Of a DNA stretch of 64,000 bases, positions 27,896-36,974 are shown in pieces (position 1 is the stretch's first letter; every line of letters begins with the position of its first letter). The stretch lies in assembly GCA_036386515.1 (NCBI GenBank), contig DASVVO010000060.1, forward strand, positions 10,566 through 74,565, in the 5' to 3' direction. The translations under genes were made by a program, and so were the position numbers. Below the pieces are notes generated by a model. That model was not told the DNA's origin. It searched no databases and saw only the letters and a program-made list of their open reading frames with translations. The stretch is from JAIVJZ01 sp036386515. GTDB lineage: Bacteria; Acidobacteriota; Blastocatellia; Pyrinomonadales; Pyrinomonadaceae.

Positions 27896-29218
27896 TCAGT
27901 CGCCGGCTTCGGCCGCGCGCGACGGCGCGACGGGCGAGGCCGCATGATAGAGCGCGTAGATTTCTTCTTTCACTTCGGGCGGGAAGCAGACGCGGTCGAG
28001 TTGATAACGACGGAGGCCGCGCACCGCGCCGCTCACTTCGCTGATCTCGCGTATCTGCGGGCGCGCGTAGCCGTCTTCGACGTAGATGCGGGCTTTGGGT
28101 TCCGCGCCCTCGGCCGTGTAGTAGTTGTAGTAGGGCACGTCGCCCGCGTGGTCTTCGATGAAGTAGAAGCGCGGGTCGAAACCGGCGCGCGCCACGCAGG
28201 CGCGCGCCGCCGTGAGAAACTGCGCGCGCTCGCCGGCGGGCATGTCGAGATCAATGGCTTTGAAGAGGCGGCGGCCGATGAAGCGGTGGCTGAGATCGTG
28301 CAGGATCGTATCCTTCGCGCGCCGCCACTGCTTGAGATGAAAGAGCACGTCGGAATCGTCCATCTCAAGATGATCCTGGAGGGTGAGCGTTTGGCGGTGC
28401 AGCACCTTCTCGAAGGCCGTGCCGGGCGCGCACCACACCTCCTCGCCCGCCGCCACGAGTTCGAGCGCGCGTTTGAGGGTTGAGCGCAAGACCGCTTCCG
28501 CCGAACGCAGCGTGCGGTGGAAATAGACCTGGCGAAACATGTAATAGCGCGCCTGCAAATATTCCTCGACGGCGTAGAGGCCGCGCGCGGCCACGTAGAT
28601 GCGGTCGTGCTCGGTGTCCACGGCGAGCGCGTTGATGATCCATTCGAGATCGTAGACGCCGTACTTCGCGCCCGTCATCAGAGAGTCGCGCAGGAGGTAG
28701 TCCATGCGATCCACGTCCAACTGCGACGAGACGAGTTGGCCGAGGAAGGCCGGTTGAAACTTGCCCTCGATGATGGCGGCGACGCGCTGCGGGAGCGCGG
28801 GCGAATAGTCGCGGAGCACCTGATTGATCTCCGTCTCTTCCGCGAGCACGGCGCGCACCGTCCAATCCTCGTGGTGGAAGCCGAGCACGTGTTCCATGAC
28901 GTGCGAAAACGAGCCGTGCCCCACGTCGTGCAGAAGGGCGGCGGCGCGCGCGGCCGCGCGATCCTCTTCGCTGATCGAGTGGTTTTCGCCGAGACGGTCG
29001 AGCACGCGCGTGATGAGATGGAGCACGCCGAGAGAGTGTGCGAAGCGCGAGTGTTCCGCGCCCTGGTAGGTGTAGAGCGCGAGGCCGAGTTGCTTGATGC
29101 GGCGCAGGCGTTGAAATTCCGGCGCGTCAACGAGGCGCACGAGCAGTTGGCCTTCGCGCGTGTCGGTGCGCAGGCGGATGATGTTATGCACGGGGTCGCG
29201 GTAGATGCGTTCGCTCAT
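27896..29218 (-). CDS. HD-domain phosphohydrolase (dNTPase/SAMHD1-like)
   Basis: Metal-dependent HD-superfamily phosphohydrolase related to dGTPases and SAMHD1-like proteins. Motifs in order: RDPVHNIIRL at the N terminus, EHSRFAHSLGVLHL (first His), AALLHDVGHGSFSHVMEH (His-Asp pair near residue 90) and SSQLDVDRMDYLLRDSL (distal Asp). 440 aa. ATG 29218 gives the family's usual MSERIYRDPVHN start; upstream sequence is repeat-like (half-element M) and lacks a Shine-Dalgarno. Substrate may be a dNTP, but this is inferred from the family. It lies between the kinase gene and the TonB receptor, all on the minus strand. Confidence 0.9.
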   Translation of the reverse strand: MSERIYRDPVHNIIRLRTDTREGQLLVRLVDAPEFQRLRRIKQLGLALYTYQGAEHSRFAHSLGVLHLITRVLDRLGENHSISEEDRAAARAAALLHDVGHGSFSHVMEHVLGFHHEDWTVRAVLAEETEINQVLRDYSPALPQRVAAIIEGKFQPAFLGQLVSSQLDVDRMDYLLRDSLMTGAKYGVYDLEWIINALAVDTEHDRIYVAARGLYAVEEYLQARYYMFRQVYFHRTLRSAEAVLRSTLKRALELVAAGEEVWCAPGTAFEKVLHRQTLTLQDHLEMDDSDVLFHLKQWRRAKDTILHDLSHRFIGRRLFKAIDLDMPAGERAQFLTAARACVARAGFDPRFYFIEDHAGDVPYYNYYTAEGAEPKARIYVEDGYARPQIREISEVSGAVRGLRRYQLDRVCFPPEVKEEIYALYHAASPVAPSRAAEAGD

Positions 29219-29221
29219 TGG

Positions 29222-29262
29222 TGGGGAATGGTACAAGGGTAAACGGCAAATGGTAAATGGCC
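29222..29262 (-). repeat. Heptad half-element M (GGTAAAT type), upstream of the HD gene
   Basis: Plus-strand heptads GGTAAAC, GGCAAAT, GGTAAAT lie immediately before the HD gene's start codon; read in gene direction this is a pyrimidine-rich 3' arm ending 4 nt from the ATG. No partner arm is evident. Confidence 0.55.
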
Positions 29263-29296
29263 GGAGCGAGTTTCCTTGCGCTCCGGCTCCCGGCAC

Positions 29297-29331
29297 AAAA
29301 AAAGTGGGCTGAAGCCGAAGCCCCAGCCCAC
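29297..29331 (-). terminator. Intrinsic terminator of the TonB receptor gene
   Basis: On the minus strand GTGGGCTG (29331-29324) pairs with CAGCCCAC (29311-29304), followed by seven U residues (29303-29297). A textbook terminator about 30 nt after the receptor stop codon. Confidence 0.9.
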
Positions 29332-29362
29332 AGGCGAAACGCGTCGTTAAATAGGCGCGCGG

Positions 29363-32300
29363 TTAGAAGGTGTAACGCAGGGCGAACTGTATCACGCGAC
29401 CGGCGCGCGGCTCGTTGAGCGGCGTTTGCGTGGCCGTGTACTTGCCGAAGTCGGACGGAGCGGTGAGCGGGTCGCCCGAATCCACGTCGGGCAGGAACGG
29501 GTCGGGCGGAAGCCCGAAGCCCTGCAAACTGGCGTTGGCGAAACGCTGCGTGTTGGTGAGGTTGAAGACCTCCGCGCGGAACTGGAGGTTGTGACCCTCC
29601 CACGGCATCTTGAAGTTCTTCGACAGCCCGACATCGAGCGAGATGTAGCCCTGGCCGCGCAGGATGTTGCGGTCGCCCACTTCGCCCGCGCGCGGCTCGC
29701 GGAAGCAGCGGAACACCGCATCCGGGTTGCTGAAGAGGTTCGCCGAGCCGACGCTCGTCGGCGACGACTGGGCGTCGCACACGCGCACCATGTTCGATTG
29801 CACGTTCCAGTTCGTCGCCCAGCGGTCGGCCTGGAAAGGCTCGCCCGTGGGCAGCCCGGAGTTCCAGCGGAAGATGCCGGTGGTTTGCCAGCCGCCGATG
29901 ATGGCGTCGAGGAAGCTGTTCATGTCGCCGCCGAGCAGGCGGCCGCGCCCCAAGGGGAGCGAGACGAGCCAGTTGGCGTTGATGACATGGCGCACGTCGA
30001 AGTCGGAGTTGGCGTAGTTCGAGTCGGGGTCGAGGGCGTTGACGATGAAGCCCCCGCCGTATGCGCCCGCGCTCTGAAGGCCGGAGGCGTTGTCGTGCGA
30101 GTGCGAGAGCGTGTAGTTGAAGTCGAAGGCCGCGTCGTTGCGGAAGCGATGCCGCAGGGAGAACTGCCCGGAATGGAAGTTCGAGCGCGCGATGGTCGAG
30201 AAGGCCGAGAGCGCGGCATACTGCGGGTGGAAGAAGGTGTTGTTGAAGCGCGACACCGGCTGGTCGTCGAGAAACGACTGAAGGAAGGTGTAGTCGGTGA
30301 TGTCCGCTCCGCCCACTTCGGGACGCGCCAGCAGGAGATAGAGCGCCTGCGTGTTGTTGAGGCTGGGGTCGCCGACGAGATTTTCGTTGAGGCCCGGGAA
30401 GAGGTTCTCGAAGAAGGGGATGGCCTGAACCTGATTGATGGGCGTGAACTTGTAGCGATGATCGATCAACTGGTTGATGGCCTGATACCACGTCACACCG
30501 GATTGCGGGTCGCGGATGTTGTTGAGGTGCATGATGTCGCGCGAGGCGAGCAGGTTGCGCGCCATGCGCCCGACGTAAGAGGTCTCGAACGACAGCCCCT
30601 TGCCCAACTCGCGCCCGTAGGAGACGTTGATGCTGTAGTTGTGCGGCGTCGTGATCGTGTCGTCGAGCGACTGTTCGATGCGCTGCGACTCGTCGGAGGG
30701 CAGCGTCAGCGGAAACTGGAGGCTCGGCGTGATCGTTCCCGGTGCGATGGGGAAGGCGCGGACGTTCGCCCCGAAGCCGTTGAAGAGGGGCGGGAGAGAG
30801 TCGCTGACGTTGAAGGTGTTCGCGCCGATGGTCTGGGCGGAAGTGAAGCCGAGCGATGAGTTGAGATCGAAGTTGGCGGCGATCTGGCTGCCGATGCGGT
30901 CATACGTCACGCGGAAGCCGCCGCGGATGACGGAGCGGCCGTTGCGGCCGATCAAACGCCCGAAGAAGTTGTCGCCGAAGTCGGGCGAGTAGGCGACGGC
31001 GATGGACGGGGCGAAGTTGTTCCAGTCCTGTTTGTAGTAGCCGGGGCGGTCGTTCTCGGGGCCGGCGAGGTCAACCGTGAGCGGGTCGTTCAAGGGCGTG
31101 CCGTTGAAGGCGGCCTGCTGGCGGCGTTCGAAGTAGTCGCCGAGGCTCTGGGTGGGTCGCACCTGCACGCCGTTGCGTTCGTAGACGGGCGTGGAGGTAG
31201 ACCAGCGCAGGCCATAGCTGAGCGTCAGGTTCGTGCGCATGCGCCAAGAGTCCTGAACGTAGAGTTCATACTCTTCGGTGGCGAAGGAGCGGGTGGTCGG
31301 CGTGCCGGCCGCGGCCAACTCGCCCGTCGGGTTGTAAGTGAGATTGGCGGTGTACTGCGAGTAGCGGCCGATGACCGCCGCGAGGGCATCGCGCAGGTCG
31401 GCGCGCACGGCGACGCTCGGGAACAGCGACGCGTTCGTGTCGTAGGAGTCTCTGGTCAGGACGCCGCCGGAGAAATCGTACCAGGAGGGATTGATGACGG
31501 CCTCGTCGAACGCGCTGCCGAACGAGGTGCGGTTATTGCGGACGAAGCGCACGTTGCCGCCCATCTGCACGGTGTGCGCGCCCTTGATCCACGATAGGTC
31601 TTCGACGAAGTTGTTGACGGGCGTGGTGCGGAACAGCGTGCTGCGGAAACCGGTCGGGCGGTAGATGAAGCGGAAGGTGGTGAAGTTTCCGTTGCCGCCG
31701 GGAAGGGTCGAGTCGCCGAAGTCGCTGAAGGCCGTGCGCGTCAGGCCGTAGGTGAAACGGTTGATCAGGTTGGGGCTGATCGTCCACGTGTGGCCGGCGG
31801 CGATGCCGTAAGGGTGATTCCAGATCGTCAGCGGCTCGGTGTCGGGGAAGCACTGCACGCCGTCCGAGCAGTCGGTGGCGAAGTAGTTGTTCTTCGTCAC
31901 CTGGTCGTGCTGGTAATTGCCGCGCATGAAGAGGGTCTGGCGGTCGGTTAGGTTGAAGTCCATCCTCGTGATGTAGGTGTTGAGCGAGGAGGGCGTGCGG
32001 GCGTTGAAGCGGAAGCCGGCGGTGTTGAGTCCATCGCCGACGCTGAGGTCGTTGGCCGGATAGCGCTGAGCGGCATTGGCGAGCACGGCCAGCGCGGCCG
32101 GGTTGAGGCCGGGCGACGTGCCGTAGATGCCCGTGTACGCGCCGTTGATCTCGGCCGGGGTCAGGCAGTTGACGCCGGCGGGCGTGCCCGCGGGACAGCC
32201 GGGATCGCTCGACCCGTTGGCCGTGAAGTAGCGAACGATGCCCTGCCCGAGCGTGGGCAGCGGCACCTCGCGCACGGCGGGCGTCTCAGAAGCTTCGCGG

Positions 32301-33283
32301 AAGCCCTCGTAGGTGAAAAAGAAGTAAGCCCTGTCTTTCTTGATGGGGCCGCCGAGCGAGCCGCCGAAGACGTTACGCAGCAGTTGCGGGCGCGGGGCGC
32401 GGGGGTCGCCCGCTCTGACCGAGCCGGTCTGCACGGCGAAATCGTCGGCGGTATACCTGCCGGCGGCGTTGTTGAAGAAGTCGTTGGCGGTCGTCACCGT
32501 GTTGCGGTGAAACTCGTAGAGCGAGCCGTGGAATTCGTTCGTGCCGCTCTTGGTGACGAGCGACACTTGCGCGCCGGACGAGCGACCCTGTTCGGCGTTC
32601 GGGTTGGTGGTGATCACGCGAAACTCTTGCAGCGAGTCGGGCGTCGAGCGCAGGACGGAGGCGAACGCCTCGTCGGTCACGACATCGAGGCCGCGCTGCT
32701 GCTCGTTATTGTCCACGCCGTCGAGCGTGATGTTGGCCTGATCGGCGCGGCCGCCGTTGACGTAGCCGCCGCGCGTGACGCCGGGCTGGAGCGAGAGCAG
32801 GCCGACGACGTTGCGCGCGTTCAGGGGCAACTCCGAGATGCGTCGCGACTCGAACGCATTGCCGAGCGTGGCATCGGCGGTGTTGAGCGGGGCGTCGGTG
32901 GACGCCGTCACCGTCACGGTCTCGGTGGCGAGACCCGCCTCGACCTGCACGTCAACATCGACGGGCGTGTCCACGAGGGCGCGCACGTCGGAGACGGAAC
33001 TCTTTTTGAACCCGCCCGATTCCACATCGACGCGGTAGGTATCCGGCGGGATGGCGGTGAAGGTGTAGGTGCCTTCTTCGTTGGTGGTTTGCGTGCGGGA
33101 GAAGTTCTTGCTTTCGTTGACGAGCGAGACGGTCGCGCCGGCCACGACGTTGCCCTGCTGGTCTCGCACCGTGCCGCGCACGGTAGACCGGCCGCTCTGT
33201 GCGAAGACGCTGCCTGCCAGCAGCAGGGAGAAGAGAACTCCGTACACCGTGAAAGCGGTACGGCTGCGGGTAAAGTTACGCAT
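29363..33283 (-). CDS. Oar-type TonB-dependent outer membrane receptor
   Basis: Outer membrane beta-barrel protein of 1306 aa. Signal peptide (YGVLFSLLLAGSVFAQ), a carboxypeptidase-regulatory-like/CNA-B domain (about residues 32-115: GRSTVRGTVRDQQGNVVAGA, YTFTAIPPDTYRVDVESGGF), a plug (ELPLNARNVVGLLSLQPGVT, DGVDNNEQQRGLDVV) and a long barrel ending in an aromatic-terminated strand (GRVIQFALRYTF), as expected for BamA-dependent outer membrane proteins. Such Oar-like receptors are abundant in acidobacteria and are thought to import glycans or peptides. ATG 33283 has GGAGG 12 nt upstream on the minus strand. Confidence 0.92.
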   Translation of the reverse strand: MRNFTRSRTAFTVYGVLFSLLLAGSVFAQSGRSTVRGTVRDQQGNVVAGATVSLVNESKNFSRTQTTNEEGTYTFTAIPPDTYRVDVESGGFKKSSVSDVRALVDTPVDVDVQVEAGLATETVTVTASTDAPLNTADATLGNAFESRRISELPLNARNVVGLLSLQPGVTRGGYVNGGRADQANITLDGVDNNEQQRGLDVVTDEAFASVLRSTPDSLQEFRVITTNPNAEQGRSSGAQVSLVTKSGTNEFHGSLYEFHRNTVTTANDFFNNAAGRYTADDFAVQTGSVRAGDPRAPRPQLLRNVFGGSLGGPIKKDRAYFFFTYEGFREASETPAVREVPLPTLGQGIVRYFTANGSSDPGCPAGTPAGVNCLTPAEINGAYTGIYGTSPGLNPAALAVLANAAQRYPANDLSVGDGLNTAGFRFNARTPSSLNTYITRMDFNLTDRQTLFMRGNYQHDQVTKNNYFATDCSDGVQCFPDTEPLTIWNHPYGIAAGHTWTISPNLINRFTYGLTRTAFSDFGDSTLPGGNGNFTTFRFIYRPTGFRSTLFRTTPVNNFVEDLSWIKGAHTVQMGGNVRFVRNNRTSFGSAFDEAVINPSWYDFSGGVLTRDSYDTNASLFPSVAVRADLRDALAAVIGRYSQYTANLTYNPTGELAAAGTPTTRSFATEEYELYVQDSWRMRTNLTLSYGLRWSTSTPVYERNGVQVRPTQSLGDYFERRQQAAFNGTPLNDPLTVDLAGPENDRPGYYKQDWNNFAPSIAVAYSPDFGDNFFGRLIGRNGRSVIRGGFRVTYDRIGSQIAANFDLNSSLGFTSAQTIGANTFNVSDSLPPLFNGFGANVRAFPIAPGTITPSLQFPLTLPSDESQRIEQSLDDTITTPHNYSINVSYGRELGKGLSFETSYVGRMARNLLASRDIMHLNNIRDPQSGVTWYQAINQLIDHRYKFTPINQVQAIPFFENLFPGLNENLVGDPSLNNTQALYLLLARPEVGGADITDYTFLQSFLDDQPVSRFNNTFFHPQYAALSAFSTIARSNFHSGQFSLRHRFRNDAAFDFNYTLSHSHDNASGLQSAGAYGGGFIVNALDPDSNYANSDFDVRHVINANWLVSLPLGRGRLLGGDMNSFLDAIIGGWQTTGIFRWNSGLPTGEPFQADRWATNWNVQSNMVRVCDAQSSPTSVGSANLFSNPDAVFRCFREPRAGEVGDRNILRGQGYISLDVGLSKNFKMPWEGHNLQFRAEVFNLTNTQRFANASLQGFGLPPDPFLPDVDSGDPLTAPSDFGKYTATQTPLNEPRAGRVIQFALRYTF

Positions 33284-33784
33284 GTTAATCGAGCCTCCGA
33301 AGATTCAACCCGAAGCGCGTGAGTCAAGGCTGCACGCTCCGGTCTGAGGAAGGTTAATAATTTTCACCGGCGACGACGATCCATCGGCTGTCGTGCCCGT
33401 GCGGGACGGTCGAGGTTCCTGCAAACCCCCCGGTACGTGTGGTGAAATTTCGACGACTTTACGTGTTGTTTGAAGAACTCTTAAGAGCAGGCCGTGACGC
33501 CCGTCGGCTACAGAGTTAATGCGGCGGCGCGAACGGCTCGCTTGCAGGAATACTCAGTCGAAATTATGGAGGCAACGGGCGTTCCACTGGGGCGTCGGGG
33601 CTGGTGGTTGAACCGAAGGCGCAAAGTTGCGAAGGAACAAGGGCAAGACGATGGTGTGTGAATCCAAAAATTAAAAGAAAATTCAGATTTTTGAATTAGC
33701 CCGCGCGGCGGCGCAAATCAAAAGGCCGGCGCGAATCCCAATATCCGCTCCGGCCTCACCCGTTCAACCCGCGCGCTCCAAGGC
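33284..33784. other. Intergenic region upstream of the TonB receptor
   Basis: No gene is supported. It contains the receptor leader and the ribA terminator (33719-33755). The stretch 33360-33710 is of mixed composition with short AT-rich runs; I see no repeat, RNA gene or clear promoter, although a minus-strand TTGACT lies about 40 nt upstream of the receptor ATG without a good -10. Confidence 0.5.
33719..33755 (-). terminator. Intrinsic terminator of ribA
   Basis: On the minus strand AGGCCGGAGCG pairs with CGCGCCGGCCT (one mismatch) and is followed by UUUU. It lies about 30 nt after the ribA stop. Confidence 0.8.
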
Positions 33785-34432
33785 TCATCCGAGCTTGTCC
33801 AACAGGTGTCCCATCTTCTCTTTCTTCGTGCGCATGTAGAGGCGTGCAGACTCCGTGTGGGGCACCTCGATCGCCACGCGCTCGACGACCTGCAAGCCCG
33901 CCTCGTCCAACGCGCGCAGCTTCAGCGGGTTGTTCGACATGATACGCACGTGACACAACCCGAGGTCGAAAAGTATCTCGGCGCACTGCCGGTATTCGCG
34001 CAGGTCGACGGCGAGGCCGAGTTGCTCGTTGGCCTCGACCGTGTCCGCGCCTTCGTCCTGCAAAGCGTAGGCGCGTATCTTGTTGATGATGCCGATGCCG
34101 CGCCCCTCCTGCATCTGGTAGACGATCGCGCCGCGCCCCTCGGCCTCGATCATCTGCATGGCGAGGTGCAGTTGCGCGCCGCAGTCGCACTTGAGCGAGC
34201 CGAACACGTCGCCCGTCAGGCATTGCGAATGGATGCGCGCCAGCGTCGGCGTCTCGCGCTTGATCTCTCCTTTGAAGATGGCGACGAACTCCTCGCCCGA
34301 TACGCGCGCGCGGTAGCCAGCGATCTTGAACTCGCCGTACTCGGTCGGCAAATTCGCCACCGACACGCGTTCGACGGAGAGTTCGGTCTTCTCCCACTGG
34401 CAAGTCGCGCTGGTCTGCGGTGCTTCTTCCAA
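33785..34432 (-). CDS. ribA: GTP cyclohydrolase II
   Basis: First committed enzyme of riboflavin synthesis, opening GTP to the diaminopyrimidine. Zinc ligands are in CLTGDVFGSLKCDCGAQL (about residues 63-80); further motifs are YQMQEGRGIGIINKIRAYAL and LREYRQCAEILFDLG, with RIMSNNPLKLRAL near the C terminus. 215 aa. TTG 34432 is proposed because AGGAG lies 7 nt upstream on the minus strand; an upstream TTG at 34468 lacks one. It is a stand-alone RibA without a fused RibB domain. Transcribed divergently from the FHA-GGDEF gene. Confidence 0.95.
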   Translation of the reverse strand: MEEAPQTSATCQWEKTELSVERVSVANLPTEYGEFKIAGYRARVSGEEFVAIFKGEIKRETPTLARIHSQCLTGDVFGSLKCDCGAQLHLAMQMIEAEGRGAIVYQMQEGRGIGIINKIRAYALQDEGADTVEANEQLGLAVDLREYRQCAEILFDLGLCHVRIMSNNPLKLRALDEAGLQVVERVAIEVPHTESARLYMRTKKEKMGHLLDKLG

Positions 34433-34672
34433 ATTCTTACTCCTCGCACAACCGGCAACCTGTCTCAAGCGGCTTTCCCCAGCCTGAGGTCGCCGGTCGC
34501 GTGCGTCTCGATGTAACGATTAAACTGTGCGAATTATAGGTTCCCGCGCGGGCGGCGACAAGGAAGCGGGCGCATAGAGGGGCGCGCCGCAATCGCCGCC
34601 GCGCGAGTTCGACGTTGATCTTTTTCCGCTCATCCAGCATCCTTTCCCCGTCGCCGTCGCCGCTCTGGAGTT

Positions 34673-35668
34673 ATGGAACGAGAAGATTTAGAAATCACGA
34701 TCCCGGCCGAACCGCCCGCGTCGCACGAACGCCGCCCCGCGCTCGTCTTCATGCGCGGCGAACAACTGGCCGCGCCCATCCCGCTCGAACGCGACGAGGT
34801 GATTCTCGGCCGCGCGCTCGAAGCCGACGTGCGCGTCAACGATGCCCGCGCCTCGCGCCTGCACGCGCGCATTCGCACCGAACACGACCCGGAGACGAAC
34901 GCCCCCCGCTATCGTCTCACCGACCTCGGCTCGACCAACGGCACGCTCCTGAACGGTCAACCCGTCACCGCCGACGCCTTCCTCCAACACGGCGACAAAC
35001 TCAACATCGGCGAACATCTCATCCGCTTCGACCTGCTCGACGATTTCGACCGCGAGTTTCAACGCCAACTCTACCGCCTCATCGCTCACGACGAGTTGAC
35101 CGGACTCCTGACCAGCAAGTCTTTCTTCTCCGAACTGCGCCGCGAGGCCGCGCGCGCCGAGAGCGAGGGTCGCCCCTTCTGCGTGCTGATGATGGACTTG
35201 GATCATTTCAAGCGCGTCAACGACACCTGCGGCCACCTCGTCGGCAGCCAGACGCTCGAAGAGATCGGCGGCCTCATCACGCGCGCCCTGCGGGCGGGCG
35301 ACGTGGCCGCGCGCTTCGGCGGCGAAGAGTTTGCCGCCTTTCTCCTCGACGCCGATTGCAACCAGGCGCTCGTTGCCGCCGAGCGCGTCCGCAGCGCGGT
35401 CGAGGAACACGCCTTCTCGGCCACCCGGCGCGGCGCCGCGACCGCCGAAGAGAATCGCACGCTCCGTATCACGATCAGCATCGGCGTCGCGGCCTTCCCG
35501 GACGACGCGCGCGACCCCATCGAACTGATCGAACTGGCCGACACCGCGCTCTACCACGCCAAGCAGACCGGCCGTAATCGCGTCAGCGCGTTCTGCCTCG
35601 CGCCCGCCGACGAGGCGACGCCGCGCGAACTGCGCCCACGCTCCGCGTCGCCGCGCGGCGGGGAATAA
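34673..35668 (+). CDS. FHA-domain diguanylate cyclase
   Basis: Cytoplasmic c-di-GMP synthase with a phosphothreonine-binding FHA domain at about residues 35-120 (VILGRALEADVRVNDARASR, LHARI, LTDLGSTNGTLLNGQ) and a GGDEF domain at about 135-305. The active-site motif is RFGGEEFAAF, and an inhibitory I-site RAGD precedes it by five residues, so product feedback is expected. 331 aa, no membrane segment. The FHA domain suggests coupling to a Ser/Thr kinase signal. ATG 34673 has GGAG 5 nt upstream (TGGAGTT). Confidence 0.93.
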   Translation: MEREDLEITIPAEPPASHERRPALVFMRGEQLAAPIPLERDEVILGRALEADVRVNDARASRLHARIRTEHDPETNAPRYRLTDLGSTNGTLLNGQPVTADAFLQHGDKLNIGEHLIRFDLLDDFDREFQRQLYRLIAHDELTGLLTSKSFFSELRREAARAESEGRPFCVLMMDLDHFKRVNDTCGHLVGSQTLEEIGGLITRALRAGDVAARFGGEEFAAFLLDADCNQALVAAERVRSAVEEHAFSATRRGAATAEENRTLRITISIGVAAFPDDARDPIELIELADTALYHAKQTGRNRVSAFCLAPADEATPRELRPRSASPRGGE

Positions 35669-35802
35669 AATTTGTAGCAGCGGCCAGGGGCATCTGTTAT
35701 GATGCCGCCACTTCAGCAATCCCTTAGTTCCCCTTAGCCCCCGCCGCCGGTCTTAAACGTCCGCGACGTATTTTGTCGCACGCTGCTTGAAGGAGCCTGT
35801 GC

Positions 35803-36426
35803 GTGTCGAAGTCAGCCACATCTCTGCGCGTCGCCAACCGCTGCGTCGTACTCTGTTTCTGCGCCTGCGCCGCCGTAGCGACCATGCAGGCGCAAACGTC
35901 GCCGGAGAGACGCGCACCACAGCCCGCCGCGCCGACGCCTTCTCCATCCGCGCCCGCGGCCGCGCCCGTCGATCCCGACCTCTCGATCACGGCGAACGTC
36001 ACGGCGCGCGAGTTGCGCTTTGAAACGGTGCCGACGCCGAAGGTCGAGTTTCCGGGGCGGCCGCGCCGCGACACCGTGTGGGAGGCGGAGCGCACGAACC
36101 TCCCGCCGCAAGTGCAACCCGGCGTCACCTATCGCGACCTCGGCATCCGCCTCAAGATCACGAGCGTCTTCGCCGACATCGAACGCATCGTCGCCGAAGC
36201 CCTCGGCGAAATTCCCGCGAGCGAAGACGCCCCGCCGCCAACAGATTCAAACGACCAGGCGCAACCGTCGTCCGGCGCGCGGCGGCCGACGACGAACGAG
36301 ACGCCGCCACCCGCCGCCGCACCGCCGCCGCCCGCATCTTCCACGCAAACTCCGGCCGCGTCGCCCGCGCGGGCGACGACGCGGCCGGGCGTTCGCACCG
36401 GGGTCGCGCCGCGGGGGAGATCGTGA
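35803..36426 (+). CDS. Secreted protein of unknown function (207 aa)
   Basis: GTG 35803 is fixed by AGGAG 7 nt upstream. A signal peptide (about residues 1-31: RVANRCVVLCFCACAAVATM, ending MQAQ) precedes a Pro/Ala-rich linker, a short ordered segment (ITANVTARELRFETVPTPKV ... LGIRLKITSVFADIERIVAE) and a long Pro/Ala/Thr-rich disordered tail. No family recognised. It overlaps the next gene by one base and lies in a run of three secreted orphans just before the PilNOP genes, so a role in pilus or secretion assembly is possible but unproved. Confidence 0.65.
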   Translation: MSKSATSLRVANRCVVLCFCACAAVATMQAQTSPERRAPQPAAPTPSPSAPAAAPVDPDLSITANVTARELRFETVPTPKVEFPGRPRRDTVWEAERTNLPPQVQPGVTYRDLGIRLKITSVFADIERIVAEALGEIPASEDAPPPTDSNDQAQPSSGARRPTTNETPPPAAAPPPPASSTQTPAASPARATTRPGVRTGVAPRGRS

Positions 36427-36863
36427 TGGGTCGAGTTATGCGTCGCCACGTCGCGGCCGCTTTCATCGTCGCCGCGTTCTGCTTCGGCGCGGCCGCGCAG
36501 CAGCAACCGCAGCAGCCGCGCGAGACGACGGAGAGCCGCACGCCCCGCGTCGCGCCCGCGAGTTCGCCCGCCGCCGACACGCAGTCGAACGTGGACGAAA
36601 ATTTTGAACTGAACATCGCCGAGCGGCGCATCACCGAGCGCGACTTCTTCGCCTCAACCGCGATCGAAGCGGGAGAGGAGAGCGCGCACGGATTGTTGCT
36701 GCGCGTCGGCGTCGCCGTCGGCGCAAGCCGCATCGACGTACTGTTGCGCAACGTGCAAGGCCGCGTGCGCTTTCGCGGCTCGCTCGAAGCCCTGCGGCGC
36801 ATGCTCGATGCGCGTCGCCCCCCGGCGGCCGCGCCGCCGACGGCGGAACCGGATGCGCCTTGA
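36426..36863 (+). CDS. Secreted protein of unknown function (145 aa)
   Basis: Starts at ATG 36426, which shares its A with the preceding stop codon (TGATG), so translation is probably coupled. Signal peptide MGRVMRRHVAAAFIVAAFCF ends near AAAQ (residue 25). A Gln/Pro-rich linker follows, then a domain NVDENFELNIAERRITERDF ... LLLRVGVAVGASRIDVLLRN. No family recognised; the NVDENFELNI motif repeats the style of the upstream protein's ITANVTARELRFE segment, which hints at distant relationship. Likely periplasmic. Confidence 0.65.
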   Translation: MGRVMRRHVAAAFIVAAFCFGAAAQQQPQQPRETTESRTPRVAPASSPAADTQSNVDENFELNIAERRITERDFFASTAIEAGEESAHGLLLRVGVAVGASRIDVLLRNVQGRVRFRGSLEALRRMLDARRPPAAAPPTAEPDAP

Positions 36864-36974
36864 AGTTTTTTTTACTCTCCCAAACGCTGTAGTGAGATGG
36901 ACGGAGTCTATCCCGACCTTTCGCCTGAAAGCCGACGTTCGTATTCATCAAACTTTTTCTGAGGAGAACAGCCC

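Noticed and set aside
34615..35577. Plus-strand frame of 320 codons overlapping the FHA-GGDEF gene
   Set aside because: Arg/Pro/His-rich shadow translation of another frame; the GGDEF gene has clear motifs and a Shine-Dalgarno.
36861..36876. Intrinsic terminator at the T-run after the 145-aa secreted protein gene
   Set aside because: The eight T residues are not directly preceded by a stem; the nearest CCGCC/GGCGG dyad is 20 nt away inside the coding region.
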